Part shown: piece after piece, positions 26,069 through 35,610 of the stretch
Layout: each line of letters begins with the position of its first letter
Numbering within the stretch: the first letter of the stretch is position 1
The notes under the pieces: model-generated
What the model saw: the letters and a program-made list of their open reading frames with translations, nothing else
Databases searched by the model: none
Told to the model about the DNA's origin: nothing
Made by a program: the position numbers and the translations under genes
Assembly (NCBI GenBank): GCA_964568875.1
Contig: CAZMSH010000004.1
Coordinates: 62,001 to 126,000 of the forward strand
Reading direction: 5' to 3'
Length of the DNA: 64,000 nucleotides
From: SLNP01 sp964568875
GTDB taxonomy: Bacteria; Bacteroidota; Bacteroidia; Bacteroidales; VadinHA17

Positions 26069-26545
26069 GACAGACTCAGGGCACCCTCCCCTCGATTGCC
26101 GCGCAGGATACAATCGCACCCCGGAGGGATACAATCTCACCCCGGAGGGATACAATCGCACCCCAGAGGGATACAATCTCACCCCGGAGGGGTGCAATAC
26201 TAATAGAATCGGGACCCCCCCTCTAATGCCGGGCAGGGCGATGGCGCAAAGCTCAGGATGGCTCAGAGCAGAGGGAAGGTCACAGGGAATAAGATTTTAG
26301 TTTTCTTTGGCTGGTTGACGGTATGGCAGGTCGTAATGGCCTGTATGCAGATGACTTTTCTCCTCTTTTAAAAAACAGACTTAATCTATATCTTTGGATA
26401 GTGACAGTTTCCGGATTAGAAAGAAACGGCCTGGTCATTATTTATAATTATCATAGCATATAGAACCGGTAAAAAGAGCTGATTCAATAATTGTAAAGCC
26501 TGAATATTTCAGTACTACAGTAAACATATTAATAAATACTAATGA
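26069..26545. other. 477-base intergenic region with a repeat element, no gene
   Basis: It contains the boundary sequence and tandem repeats described separately (26078-26220), then G/C-rich sequence to about 26280 and an A/T-rich leader before the Tat-exported oxidoreductase gene. No ORF with credible coding character was found. Confidence 0.6.
26106..26189. repeat. Four tandem 21-bp repeats inside a dispersed repeat element
   Basis: The unit GGATACAATCKCACCCCGGAG is repeated four times without spacers; copies 1 and 3 read CGC and copies 2 and 4 CTC, so a 42-bp pair was duplicated. The flanks (CAGGGCACCC...GATTGCC left, GGGTGCAATACTAATAGAAT right) resemble the flanks of the repeat at 35680-36065. 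Confidence 0.85.
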
Positions 26546-27811
26546 ATGAAAGAGAATAACAGCAGGCGAAGTTTTCTCAGGAAGACAGGCGCTGCAGCAT
26601 TTGCGTTGACAATTGTTCCACGTCACGTTTTGGGCGGACAGGGTTATATGGCCCCCAGCGATCAGCTTACAAAGGGGGTTATCGGAGTAGGTGGCATGGG
26701 TCGGGGCCATTTTGGATATGAAGGAACAAGGTTACTGGCCATTTGTGATGTCGATTCGGTACATCTGGAGCAGGCTCTTGGAATCGCCGGTCCCGGAGTT
26801 AAAGGATATCACGATTTCCGTGAACTTATAGCCAGACCCGACATCGATATTGTACACATTGCCACCCCGCCTCACTGGCATGGTATCATGGCTAAGATGG
26901 CAGCCGAAGCAGGAAAGGATATCTGGTGTGAAAAGCCTATGACCAGGACTATAGGAGAGGGTAAGAAACTTGTCGAAGCCGTTAAGGTAAACGGCAGGAT
27001 GTTCAGATTAAACACATGGTTCAGGTTTAAGGACCAGTTTTACGGACTGGGAACAACTGCCAGACAGCTCAAAAAAGTAATCAATTCGGGAATATTGGGA
27101 TGGCCTTTGACATTCACCGTCAGCGGAGTTACCGGTTTTGACTGGAAATTCTTCTGGAGCGGAGAGCACAACCTTGCTCCGCAGCCAATACCCGGGAATC
27201 TGGATTATGATTTCTGGCTTGGGCCGGCTCCTTTCAAACCTTACAATGCTGAAAGGGTACATGCAAAGTTCAGGGGCTACTGGGATTACGACGGAGGAGG
27301 CCTCGGAGATATGGGACAGCATTATCTTGATCCGGTTCAATACCTCCTCGGAAAGGATGATACCAGTCCGGTTACCGTCGAAATTGATGCTCCACAGCAA
27401 CACTACGATGCGGTAGGTTCGTGGCGACGCATAACATATACCTATGCCGACGGCTGCAGGATAATTCTTGACGGGGAGAACAGCGACCAGAAGGCAGCCT
27501 ATGTTCAAGGCCCCGGAGGAAAGATATATCGTGGCTTCAGGTCTGATATAAAGGATTTGGACCGCTTGATGCAGACTATGCCTGATCCTGAACCTCAGGT
27601 GACCTTCTTTACAGAATCGGTAAAGACACGCCAAAGGTTTGCCCTCAATGAGGAAAACGGCCATCGCTCGTGCACTCTGGTAAATATGGGCATTGTAGCC
27701 CTGAGGCTGGGAAGGAACCTGATGTTTGATCCTGTCAGCCAGTTGTTTGTGAATGACGATGCCGCAAACAGAATGATAGACCAGCCTATGCGGGGAGAAT
27801 GGTCGATGTAG
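26546..27811 (+). CDS. Gfo/Idh/MocA family oxidoreductase with Tat signal
   Basis: The N-terminus NNSRRSFLRKTGAAAFALTI is a twin-arginine signal, so the enzyme is exported folded with its cofactor. GVIGVGGMGRGHFG is the dinucleotide-binding loop. IVHIATPPHWHGIMAKMAAEAGKDIWCEKP contains the family EKP motif, given here only in outline with E and K near residue 130. GLGDMGQHYLDPVQYLL is the active-site helix region. Family members oxidise or reduce sugars with bound NAD(P). The adjacent DUF1080 gene suggests 3-keto-sugar chemistry in the periplasm. The start at 26546 is preceded by another ATG at 26542 in a different frame. Confidence 0.9.
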   Translation: MKENNSRRSFLRKTGAAAFALTIVPRHVLGGQGYMAPSDQLTKGVIGVGGMGRGHFGYEGTRLLAICDVDSVHLEQALGIAGPGVKGYHDFRELIARPDIDIVHIATPPHWHGIMAKMAAEAGKDIWCEKPMTRTIGEGKKLVEAVKVNGRMFRLNTWFRFKDQFYGLGTTARQLKKVINSGILGWPLTFTVSGVTGFDWKFFWSGEHNLAPQPIPGNLDYDFWLGPAPFKPYNAERVHAKFRGYWDYDGGGLGDMGQHYLDPVQYLLGKDDTSPVTVEIDAPQQHYDAVGSWRRITYTYADGCRIILDGENSDQKAAYVQGPGGKIYRGFRSDIKDLDRLMQTMPDPEPQVTFFTESVKTRQRFALNEENGHRSCTLVNMGIVALRLGRNLMFDPVSQLFVNDDAANRMIDQPMRGEWSM

Positions 27812-27824
27812 TAGGGGTAAAAAA

Positions 27825-27935
27825 AGGCGTAAAGGCGTAATAGGCGTAATAGGCGTAATAGGCATAAAGGGCATAAAGGGCGTAATGACTTAAGGGGCGT
27901 AAAGGGCGTAGGTGGCGTAGGTGGCGTAAAAGGGC
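27825..27935. repeat. Degenerate tandem repeat of GGCGTAATA-like units
   Basis: About a dozen 9-10 base units (GGCGTAATA, AAGGGCGTA, GGTGGCGTA) fill most of the 180-base gap between the oxidoreductase and DUF1080 genes. No gene is present. Confidence 0.75.
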
Positions 27936-27991
27936 ATTGGGATTGGGGTGCGGTATGTGATAAAAAAAATACGAATAAAATAGTAACAGTT

Positions 27992-30900
27992 ATGAGGATT
28001 GAAAGATTGTTAATGGTTGTTCTGGTTGCGGTGGTGGTATTACTGCCTGCATCAGCACAGGATGTAAGGACAGTTGAGACGAGGGTAGCAGACCTGCTTG
28101 CACAGATGCCTGCCGGGGACAACCAGTCGGCGGCACAATTCATGGATGAGATGTATTCCCTTGGCAGTGACGGTCTTGATATGATATTGCGGCAGGTGGT
28201 TCCTGCAGGAACGGGAGATGACACAAGGGTTCGCATTGCAATTGAGGGATTGTCAAGGCACCTTTCTTCAACCGGTAATGATCAGAGACGGTCTGCCTGG
28301 GAGAAGAAGATACTGGAATGGACAGGCCGGAGCGCAGATGTGGAGGTGACATCCTTTTTCATAAGCCAGCTTATTTATGTTGGTTCTGATGAATCACTGC
28401 CTGTTCTGAAGGCGCTGACAGGAGACACGCAATTATATCAGGCAGCAGTGGCTGCCATCACTGCTGTGGGAGGCAATGCCGGCGCCGATGTGCTGCTGCA
28501 GTCTCTCACGAGAGATGCCTCTTTTGCGTCTGCGGCGATACTTAATGGCCTGGCTGCTATAGGATCCTCAATAATCACAGAAGAGATGCTTCTACTGGCG
28601 GTAGCGGACGATGAGGCAGTCAGAACAGCGGCATACAGGGCTCTGGCTGCAACGGGCCACCCTGATGCTGCCGCAATACTGACGAAGGCTGCCGCTGCGG
28701 CTTCATATAGCTGGGAGCAGACGCGGGCTACCGCAGCACTTATTGACCTTGCAGGCAATATGGGTGTACGTGGGGATATTAAAGGTATGGACAGGATATT
28801 AAAACAGGTAATGTCTAAAACCCCATCGGTGCAATACAGGGCTGCTGTCCTTGAAATGATGGCGGAATATCACGGGCCGGCAGCACACAGAGAACTTGTG
28901 AAGGCAATGAAGACCGGTGATAAAGATTTGCGAGGGGCTGCTATGAGAATAGCCGCCTCACTCGAAGATGAAGAAATAACAGATATGTGGCTGAATGAGT
29001 TGAAAAGGTTTTCAGGGGAGCCAAAAGCCGAAATCGTTGCAATGCTTGGTGAAAGGCGCGACAGAAATGCCCTGACGGCCGTCAGGGAACTGCTTTCCGA
29101 CAGTGAAAGCAGTGTCAGGCAGGCTGCCCTGACAAGCTTGGCAGCAATTGCAGGGAGAGACGCTATAAAAGACCTGGTTGATTATTTGCTTAAATATCAT
29201 GACGATGCCGATCAGGCTGCGGTATCTTCGGTGCTTGTTACCCTGCTCGACGGAGAAGTAACAAACCTGCTTGCACGGGAGCTCCCGGGTGCACATGCAG
29301 TTCCCGCGGGGAGAATAATAGGCCTTCTGGCATGGAGTGGGAATAAGGAATACTTTCGGGTTGTTTACGGATATACGGCATCGGAAGATGAGGGTTTGCG
29401 TGCAGCGGCAATTATGGCTATGAAGAGCCTGGCCTCAGAAAAGGATATACCTGAGATACTCGCACTTATTGAAAAAAGTGATAACAGATATGAAACCGGT
29501 GAGTTGCAGCAGGCTCTCGTAGCATCAGTAGCTGATAATCCCGATAAGGAGAAGAGGGCAGGTCTTTTGCTTGAATATCTGAAGGATGAAAAGTATAAAA
29601 CGGTTCTAATTCCCGTATTGGCGAGAATAGGCGGAGCAAAAGCTGCATCGGCCGTATTGGCTGAGTTTGAAGAGGGTGATTCAGAAATGAGGGATATCTG
29701 TTTTGAGGCCCTTCTCTACTGGTCTGACCATCATGCACTAAATTCACTTTATGATATTGTGGCATCAGGTAACAAGAGATTCGGCAATGCCTCCTTTGAG
29801 TCTTTTGTCAGGCAGACAGTGAATGCCTCGGTGACGCCTGAGCAAAAACTGCTCTATCTGAAAAAGATATTGCCATATGCATTCTCAGATGAGCGTAAGG
29901 AGCTGATTATTGACGCTGCAGGCAACATACGAACTTACCAGTCGCTGTTCTTTGTAAGCCGGTTCTTCGATAATACTGAACTTGCTCCTGTATCAGCCCG
30001 GGCGGCAATGAAGATAGCGATGCCACCTGCCGGTGAAAATATAGGGATGACAGGATTTCTTGTCAGGGAGATACTGCAAGAGAGTATTGAGCATCTCATG
30101 GGCTTTGAGAGTGAATATGACAAGGAGAGAATGAGGAAATACCTCGAATCAATGCCCGATGATGAGGGTTTTGTATCAATGTTTAATGGTGAAAACCTTG
30201 ACGGCTGGCAGGGCCTGGTAGGCAATCCGATCAGCCGCAGCAGGATGACGCCGGCTGAACTGGCTGCAAGGCAGAAAGAGGCGGACGAAAAAATGCACCG
30301 CAACTGGAGCGTACGCGATGGCATGATCTGGTTCTCCGGCAGCGGAGACAACCTTTGCTCGGTTAAGCACTACGGTGATTTTGAGATGCTGGTCGACTGG
30401 AAGATCACCAGGCATGGAGACAGTGGCATATACCTCAGGGGATCGCCACAGGTGCAGATATGGGATACTTCACGCGTTGATGTAGGAGCACAGGTGGGAT
30501 CAGGCGGGCTGTACAACAACCAGAAGCATGAGTCGAAACCCCTTGTTGTTGCCGACAATCAGGTAGGTGAGTGGAATACATTCAGGATTGTGATGGAAGG
30601 AGAGAGGGTTACTGTATGGCTGAATGGCATACTGGTGGTTGACGATGTTGTGATGGAGAACTACTGGGACAGATCGATTCCTATTTTCCCTGAAGAGGCT
30701 ATTGAACTTCAGGCGCATGGTACTGATCTTGCTTTCAGGGATATATATGTCAGAGAGATTAGCTCTGATGACTACAGCCTCACACCTGAAGAGAAGGCTG
30801 AAGGGTTTGTGGCGCTGTTCAATGGCAGGAACCTGGATGGCTGGATCGGCGATAAGGTATCATATGTTGTTGAAAACGGCGTGATAGTGATTAAACCCGA

Positions 30901-31375
30901 AAAGGGCAGCGGCGGTAATCTGTTTACTGAAAAGGAGTATTCCGATTTTATTTTCAGGTTTGAGTTCCAGCTTACCCCGGGTGCCAATAACGGACTCGGG
31001 ATAAGGTCTCCTCTTGAAGGAGATCCTGCCTACGTGGGTATGGAGCTGCAGATTCTTGATGATACGGCACCTATATATGCGAATCTCAGACCTTATCAGT
31101 ACCATGGATCTGTTTATGGTGTGATACCGGCGCGGAGGGGATATCTGAATCCGGTAGGTGAATGGAACACACAGGAGGTTATAGTTAAAGGTACTGCTAT
31201 AAAGATCACCCTGAATGGTAATGTGATTGTTGACGGTGATATCGCCGAATCAAGGGATAAGGGTACTATTGACGGTGAGAATCATCCCGGGCTGAAGCGC
31301 AGTAGCGGACATATAGGATTTCTGGGTCACGGGTCAGTGGTGAGATTCAGAAATATAAGGATTAAGGAGTATTAG
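27992..31375 (+). CDS. HEAT-repeat protein with two C-terminal DUF1080 (3-keto-disaccharide hydrolase) domains
   Basis: 1127 residues. The signal peptide (MRIERLLMVVLVAVVVLLPA) is followed by about 680 residues of HEAT-like repeats (VRTAAYRALAATGHPDAAAI, VRQAALTSLAAIAGRDAIKD). Two DUF1080/PF06439 concanavalin-like domains follow, each opening with the family start: FVSMFNGENLDGWQGL near residue 730 and FVALFNGRNLDGWIGD near 938. Both contain SGIYLRG or NGLGIRS and a GEWNT strand. Some members of PF06439 act on 3-keto-glycosides, which fits the Tat-exported oxidoreductase encoded upstream. The HEAT array probably mediates protein contacts. It is predicted to be extracytoplasmic. Confidence 0.85.
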   Translation: MRIERLLMVVLVAVVVLLPASAQDVRTVETRVADLLAQMPAGDNQSAAQFMDEMYSLGSDGLDMILRQVVPAGTGDDTRVRIAIEGLSRHLSSTGNDQRRSAWEKKILEWTGRSADVEVTSFFISQLIYVGSDESLPVLKALTGDTQLYQAAVAAITAVGGNAGADVLLQSLTRDASFASAAILNGLAAIGSSIITEEMLLLAVADDEAVRTAAYRALAATGHPDAAAILTKAAAAASYSWEQTRATAALIDLAGNMGVRGDIKGMDRILKQVMSKTPSVQYRAAVLEMMAEYHGPAAHRELVKAMKTGDKDLRGAAMRIAASLEDEEITDMWLNELKRFSGEPKAEIVAMLGERRDRNALTAVRELLSDSESSVRQAALTSLAAIAGRDAIKDLVDYLLKYHDDADQAAVSSVLVTLLDGEVTNLLARELPGAHAVPAGRIIGLLAWSGNKEYFRVVYGYTASEDEGLRAAAIMAMKSLASEKDIPEILALIEKSDNRYETGELQQALVASVADNPDKEKRAGLLLEYLKDEKYKTVLIPVLARIGGAKAASAVLAEFEEGDSEMRDICFEALLYWSDHHALNSLYDIVASGNKRFGNASFESFVRQTVNASVTPEQKLLYLKKILPYAFSDERKELIIDAAGNIRTYQSLFFVSRFFDNTELAPVSARAAMKIAMPPAGENIGMTGFLVREILQESIEHLMGFESEYDKERMRKYLESMPDDEGFVSMFNGENLDGWQGLVGNPISRSRMTPAELAARQKEADEKMHRNWSVRDGMIWFSGSGDNLCSVKHYGDFEMLVDWKITRHGDSGIYLRGSPQVQIWDTSRVDVGAQVGSGGLYNNQKHESKPLVVADNQVGEWNTFRIVMEGERVTVWLNGILVVDDVVMENYWDRSIPIFPEEAIELQAHGTDLAFRDIYVREISSDDYSLTPEEKAEGFVALFNGRNLDGWIGDKVSYVVENGVIVIKPEKGSGGNLFTEKEYSDFIFRFEFQLTPGANNGLGIRSPLEGDPAYVGMELQILDDTAPIYANLRPYQYHGSVYGVIPARRGYLNPVGEWNTQEVIVKGTAIKITLNGNVIVDGDIAESRDKGTIDGENHPGLKRSSGHIGFLGHGSVVRFRNIRIKEY

Positions 31376-31400
31376 CAAGATCAGGTACTGTTTTTTATAG

Positions 31401-31408
31401 TACCTTTG
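31401..31408 (+). promoter_or_regulatory. -7 element upstream of the receiver-domain gene
   Basis: TACCTTTG matches TAnnTTTG about 30 bases before the GTG start at 31440. No good -33 TTTG is present. A six-base inverted repeat (GGTACT/AGTACC, 31384-31404) overlaps it. Confidence 0.4.
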
Positions 31409-31439
31409 CACTCTGTTACCAAAACCTGTACTATTAGTT

Positions 31440-31799
31440 GTGACTATTCTTATTTGTGAAGATAATAAGCTGTCGGCCAGGGCATTGGATGCAGTTTTGA
31501 CTCGTGAGGGGTTTGAGACCGAGATTGCCGGAGATGGTATAGAGGCAATGAAAGTGTTAGGATCGAAGGATTTCGATTTGATAATTGCCGATATTCATCT
31601 TCCTTATTACAGCGGATTGGAACTTGTAAGATATCTTCGGAAAGACCTTAAAAAAAAGACACCTGTAATTGTAGTGTCAGCCTTCAGTGACCCGCAGGTA
31701 CAAAAGCAGGCAAAAGAACTGGGTGTCTATTATTATATTGTAAAACCTGTCGACATGACTGATATTGTCGGTAGGGTAAGATCTGTTTTAGCCAGCTGA
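31440..31799 (+). CDS. Single-domain response regulator
   Basis: A 119-residue receiver domain with nothing else: acidic pair in LICEDNKL, phospho-acceptor Asp in DLIIADIHLPYY, Thr/Ser site VIVVSAFSD and Lys in IVKPVD. It starts with GTG and its stop is two bases before the YaiO-like gene, so it is the first gene of the putative exopolysaccharide operon. No kinase is in the operon; it may act by protein-protein contact on the synthase complex. Confidence 0.9.
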   Translation: MTILICEDNKLSARALDAVLTREGFETEIAGDGIEAMKVLGSKDFDLIIADIHLPYYSGLELVRYLRKDLKKKTPVIVVSAFSDPQVQKQAKELGVYYYIVKPVDMTDIVGRVRSVLAS

Positions 31800-31801
31800 A
31801 A

Positions 31802-32944
31802 ATGACCATCAGGCTTTTTATTTATAAGCTGCTGCTCTCCGCGGTTTGTATCTTTCTGACGCTCGTAGCAGACGCACAGAATACTGATCCTGAAACAGAG
31901 TTGGTTCGCATTCGCGAAGTTGCATTTGAAGGCCGATTTGCCGAGGCTGAAAAACATCTGCTCAACCTTCTGGATTCATTTCCGGCTTACGGAGATGCCA
32001 GGGTACTTCTTGCAAGGGTATATGGCTGGCAGGGTGATTATGATAAGGGACTCTCCACAATTGAGGAATTGCTTGTGGCGGAACCGGAAAACAGAGATGC
32101 CATTGAGGCAAAAGATGACATACTGAGGTGGCAGGCAGGATCTGAGACTGAAGCTGCTGAAGCTATGGCACGCGAACGGGCGGCTGCTGAGAAGGCTTTA
32201 CGTGACAGCATTGAAGCCGCTTCACGAACCGAGGTGGTAGCTGGTTATTACTTTGACACTTTCAGCGAGCCTTACACCAGGCTGTGGCAGGTATGGAAGG
32301 CCGGTGCACTACACAGAACTGACTATGGTAAGTTGATGGCCTCGATAAACACAGGTCACATCAAAACAGACGGATCGGGAGTGACGGAGTTACAGCTGGA
32401 AACAGAGGCATGGCCGGTAATCTCTCCTTCAGTTTACGGCTGGATAAACTATGCATGGAGTCCGGGCACATATTTCCCCCGTCACAGGGCTTCTGCCGAG
32501 TTGTGGTATTCTCACGGGGGAGGATGGGTTACATCGGGAGGGCTGAATTATTACTATTTTGACAGGAATATTTTCATTGCAGTTGCCGGTCTGGAGAAGT
32601 ATCTGGGCAAATGGTGGTTAAACGGGAAGATCTATTTATACTTTAAGGATTCAGGTATTACCGGTTCTTATTTTATGAATGTCAGACGGTATTTTAATGA
32701 TACCGATTATCTCCATCTTACTGCCGGAACCGGAACCGCCCCGGATGAACCCTTTGATGTTATTATTGATCTTGAGAGGCTGAGTGCAACCACCATAAAA
32801 GTGATATTCAACAAGGAGATTACCGGTAAAATGGCTCTTCGTGCGGGTATTGGCTATTCCCGCGAGGAGTACTTCGAGTCAGTCAGCCGCAACCGCTTTG
32901 AAGGCACAATAATGCTTACCCGCAAGATCATTCCGCGGAGATGA
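31802..32944 (+). CDS. YaiO-like TPR / outer-membrane beta-barrel protein
   Basis: 380 residues. After a signal peptide (LLLSAVCIFLTLVADAQ) come about two TPRs (ARVLLARVYGWQGDYDKGLS is diagnostic of YaiO-like proteins), a charged Ala/Glu helix, then about 230 residues of barrel strands from TEVVAGYYFDTFSEPYT to the end. This is the architecture used for exopolysaccharide export pores such as PgaA, on a smaller scale. It overlaps the next gene by four bases (ATGA). Confidence 0.85.
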   Translation: MTIRLFIYKLLLSAVCIFLTLVADAQNTDPETELVRIREVAFEGRFAEAEKHLLNLLDSFPAYGDARVLLARVYGWQGDYDKGLSTIEELLVAEPENRDAIEAKDDILRWQAGSETEAAEAMARERAAAEKALRDSIEAASRTEVVAGYYFDTFSEPYTRLWQVWKAGALHRTDYGKLMASINTGHIKTDGSGVTELQLETEAWPVISPSVYGWINYAWSPGTYFPRHRASAELWYSHGGGWVTSGGLNYYYFDRNIFIAVAGLEKYLGKWWLNGKIYLYFKDSGITGSYFMNVRRYFNDTDYLHLTAGTGTAPDEPFDVIIDLERLSATTIKVIFNKEITGKMALRAGIGYSREEYFESVSRNRFEGTIMLTRKIIPRR

Positions 32945-34191
32945 GGGTTATCATTCTGATCATATTGGTTTTGATGTCCGGTTCATGCACTATCCGGAAA
33001 GCACCAGATAGGCAGGTCCCTTTTGAATATGCCACCGATTCGTTAAGGTCTCCGTCCGGTACTGTCAGCCCTGCGATCAGGGGGGAACCTCTTCGGGCAG
33101 AAGAAGGCAGTCCCTGGTTACGCAGGGTTGAATACTTCGGCCGTTCTGTTGCATTCGTAAATCTTCTGATAACAGTTATCATAGCTTCAATTATCTCCAT
33201 GGGGGCGCTGTTGGTGGTTATTCTGTTGAACCGCACCAGAATGGAGCGGGAGCAGAGACTAAGGCAATATCTGATGGAGAAATATCAGGGCTTGATAATC
33301 GATTACCTTTTTGGTGACACTATTTCAGATGATTTTGGCCGGATTGCTTCTGATGACTTCAGAAGGCAGGTGCTTGTAGATCAGATGATTGACGTAAGTG
33401 TTAATCTCAAAGGGGATGCAGAAGAGAAGCTGCGCAGGCTTTACCTGTTGCTCGGCCTTGACCGCGACTCGGTCGCAAAGGCCCATAGCAGGAAATGGCA
33501 CAGGAAGATAAAGGGTTTCCGCGAACTGGCATTCATGAACATACGCGATGCGAACGATGCGATTTACAAAGTCCTGAATTCAGGCAATGAAATACTCAGG
33601 ATGGAGGCTCAGATTGCGCTTGTGCGCCTGAGTGATGAAAATCCTTTTGAGTTCCTGCATCACCTTAAACGCCCCTTTTCATTATGGGAGCAGATAACGC
33701 TTCATGATCTTCTGGTTCAGCATGAAATGAAGCCGCCTGATTTCAGGCAGTGGCTTACTTCACTCAATGATACCGTCATTATGTTTTCATTAAGGATGAT
33801 CAGGGAGTTCAAACAGGTTGAAGCTGAACCTGATGTAAGGGAGGTGTTGTCGCATGCAAATCCGCTGGTGAGGAAGCTGGCCGTTGAGATTTCGGGTGAT
33901 ATGAATTTCAGATCGACACTCGAGCCGATGAAGAGGATGTACAAGAATGAGGATTACCATAATTGCCTTGAGATATTGCAGTCGATGGGCAAGATGCCTG
34001 ATGAGAGCATGATGGGCTTTCTGAAGCTGGTGCTCGACAAGGAGGATGATGTGCAGTTGCAGATAGAGGCGACAAAGGCTATTGAGAATATGGGAGAAGA
34101 GGGTATCAGGGCGCTTATCAAACTTATGAAATCGGAATACAAGAACTACAATATTATTATCAGGCATGTTCTCGACAGGAGAATCTATTGA
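32941..34191 (+). CDS. HEAT-repeat membrane-anchored lipoprotein-like protein
   Basis: 416 residues. The N-terminus (MRVIILIILVLMSGSCTIRK) has a lipobox-like SGSC. A transmembrane segment follows at about residues 75-100 (LLITVIIASIISMGALLVVILL), then about 300 residues of HEAT-like helices (LRMEAQIALVRLS, VRKLAVEISGD, LQIEATKAIENMGEEGIRAL). With both a lipobox and a transmembrane helix the topology is ambiguous; the HEAT region probably faces the cytoplasm, beside the GT2 synthase encoded nine bases downstream. Function is inferred from position only. Confidence 0.72.
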   Translation: MRVIILIILVLMSGSCTIRKAPDRQVPFEYATDSLRSPSGTVSPAIRGEPLRAEEGSPWLRRVEYFGRSVAFVNLLITVIIASIISMGALLVVILLNRTRMEREQRLRQYLMEKYQGLIIDYLFGDTISDDFGRIASDDFRRQVLVDQMIDVSVNLKGDAEEKLRRLYLLLGLDRDSVAKAHSRKWHRKIKGFRELAFMNIRDANDAIYKVLNSGNEILRMEAQIALVRLSDENPFEFLHHLKRPFSLWEQITLHDLLVQHEMKPPDFRQWLTSLNDTVIMFSLRMIREFKQVEAEPDVREVLSHANPLVRKLAVEISGDMNFRSTLEPMKRMYKNEDYHNCLEILQSMGKMPDESMMGFLKLVLDKEDDVQLQIEATKAIENMGEEGIRALIKLMKSEYKNYNIIIRHVLDRRIY

Positions 34192-34200
34192 TAAACAGTT

Positions 34201-35610
34201 ATGGATATAGTACTGGGCAAAATAATATTCTTTCTGACGCTGACACTTTTCAGCTCATACCTGCTGCTTGGTGTCTTTTCCGCGTTGGCTTTGCGCAAAT
34301 ACCTGAGAAAGAATAGCTACATTAACTACAACTCGCTTGTCCTTTCGCCTCTCAGTCCGAAGATCTCAATTATTGCACCTGCCTTCAACGAGAGCAAGAC
34401 GATAATCGACAATGTGAGAACACTGCTCTCTCTGTATTATAACAACTTTGAGGTAATAATTGTAAATGACGGTTCTACTGACGACACCTTCGCAAAGATA
34501 AAGGAGGCCTATGAGCTGGTAAGGGTCAACTACTATTTTGACTACCGCATACCATGCGAAAGGATACGCGGTGTATATAAATCGAAGAATCCCTCGTTCA
34601 ACAGGCTTACTGTTCTCGACAAAAACAACGGAGGCAAGGCTGACAGTCTCAACGCTGGGGTAAACATCTGCCGCAGTCCGCTCTTTGTGGCCATTGATGC
34701 CGATTCAATCATTGAAGCTGACTCAATACTGAAACTTATAAAGCCATTTCTGGAGGAGAAGGAGAAGAAGGTAATAGGAACCGGGGGTGTTATCAGGATT
34801 GTCAACTCATGCGATATTGAGAAGGGGTTTATAAGGAAAATACATCTGCCCGTTAAGATACTTCCGCGGTTGCAGGTGCTGGAATACACCAGGGCTTTTT
34901 TGCTGGGGCGCATGGCCTGGAGCCATCTTGACGGACTGATGCTCATCTCGGGAGCCATGGGCATGTTTGACAGGGAGACAGTCATCAGGGCCGGTGGTTA
35001 CAGCATTAAAACCGTGGGAGAGGATATGGAGCTGGTTCTCAGGATGAGGCGCTATATGGCCGAGAGGAATGTCAAATACGAGGTTACCTATATCCCCGAT
35101 CCGTTATGCTGGACAGAGGTACCGGCTGACCTGAGATCGATGAGGCGACAGAGAACGAGATGGACAAGGGGCCTGATAGAATCATTATGGACTCACAAAA
35201 AGATGCTCTTCAGGAAGAAGTACGGCAGGCTGGGATTCCTGGGGTATCCCTACTGGCTCTTTTTCGAATGGGCAGCTCCTCTGATAGCTTTTCTGGGAAT
35301 TGTCTACACAATTATTCTTGTAATTGCCGGCAAGTTGAACCTTCCATTTTTCCTTTTGCTCTTCACTTTTGTCTATACTTTTGCTGTCAGCCTTTCCACA
35401 TGGGCGGTATTGTTTGAGGAGATCACATTTCATAAGTACGGGAAGAAGCGGGATGTACTTAAGCTGCTTGCAACATCACTGCTTGAACCATTCTTTTATC
35501 CCGTTCACACATACTTTGCCGTAAAGGGCAATATCGATTTTCTGCGTGGTAAAAAGGGATGGGGAAGTGCAAGCCGCAGCGGGTTCGATTCACAGCAGAA
35601 GAAGAGTTAG
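34201..35610 (+). CDS. Membrane glycosyltransferase family 2 (polysaccharide synthase, PgaC/IcaA-like)
   Basis: 469 residues: one N-terminal transmembrane helix, a GT2 domain, then about three C-terminal helices. Processive GT2 motifs are all present: NDGSTDD (UDP binding), DADS (metal), VGEDMEL (catalytic base) and RQRTRWTRG (QxxRW acceptor-site motif). Such enzymes polymerise and extrude polysaccharide across the inner membrane. With the YaiO-like pore it forms the core of a synthase-dependent exopolysaccharide system. The polymer is unknown; beta-linked N-acetylhexosamine is one option by analogy with PgaC. Confidence 0.9.
   Translation: MDIVLGKIIFFLTLTLFSSYLLLGVFSALALRKYLRKNSYINYNSLVLSPLSPKISIIAPAFNESKTIIDNVRTLLSLYYNNFEVIIVNDGSTDDTFAKIKEAYELVRVNYYFDYRIPCERIRGVYKSKNPSFNRLTVLDKNNGGKADSLNAGVNICRSPLFVAIDADSIIEADSILKLIKPFLEEKEKKVIGTGGVIRIVNSCDIEKGFIRKIHLPVKILPRLQVLEYTRAFLLGRMAWSHLDGLMLISGAMGMFDRETVIRAGGYSIKTVGEDMELVLRMRRYMAERNVKYEVTYIPDPLCWTEVPADLRSMRRQRTRWTRGLIESLWTHKKMLFRKKYGRLGFLGYPYWLFFEWAAPLIAFLGIVYTIILVIAGKLNLPFFLLLFTFVYTFAVSLSTWAVLFEEITFHKYGKKRDVLKLLATSLLEPFFYPVHTYFAVKGNIDFLRGKKGWGSASRSGFDSQQKKS

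Noticed and set aside
26106..26189. CRISPR array
   Set aside because: Units are contiguous, 21 bp, without spacers, and there are no cas genes.
27008..27874. A 288-residue minus-strand open frame opposite the Gfo/Idh/MocA gene
   Set aside because: It is antisense to a conserved enzyme, and its N-terminus is translated GGCGTAATA repeats.
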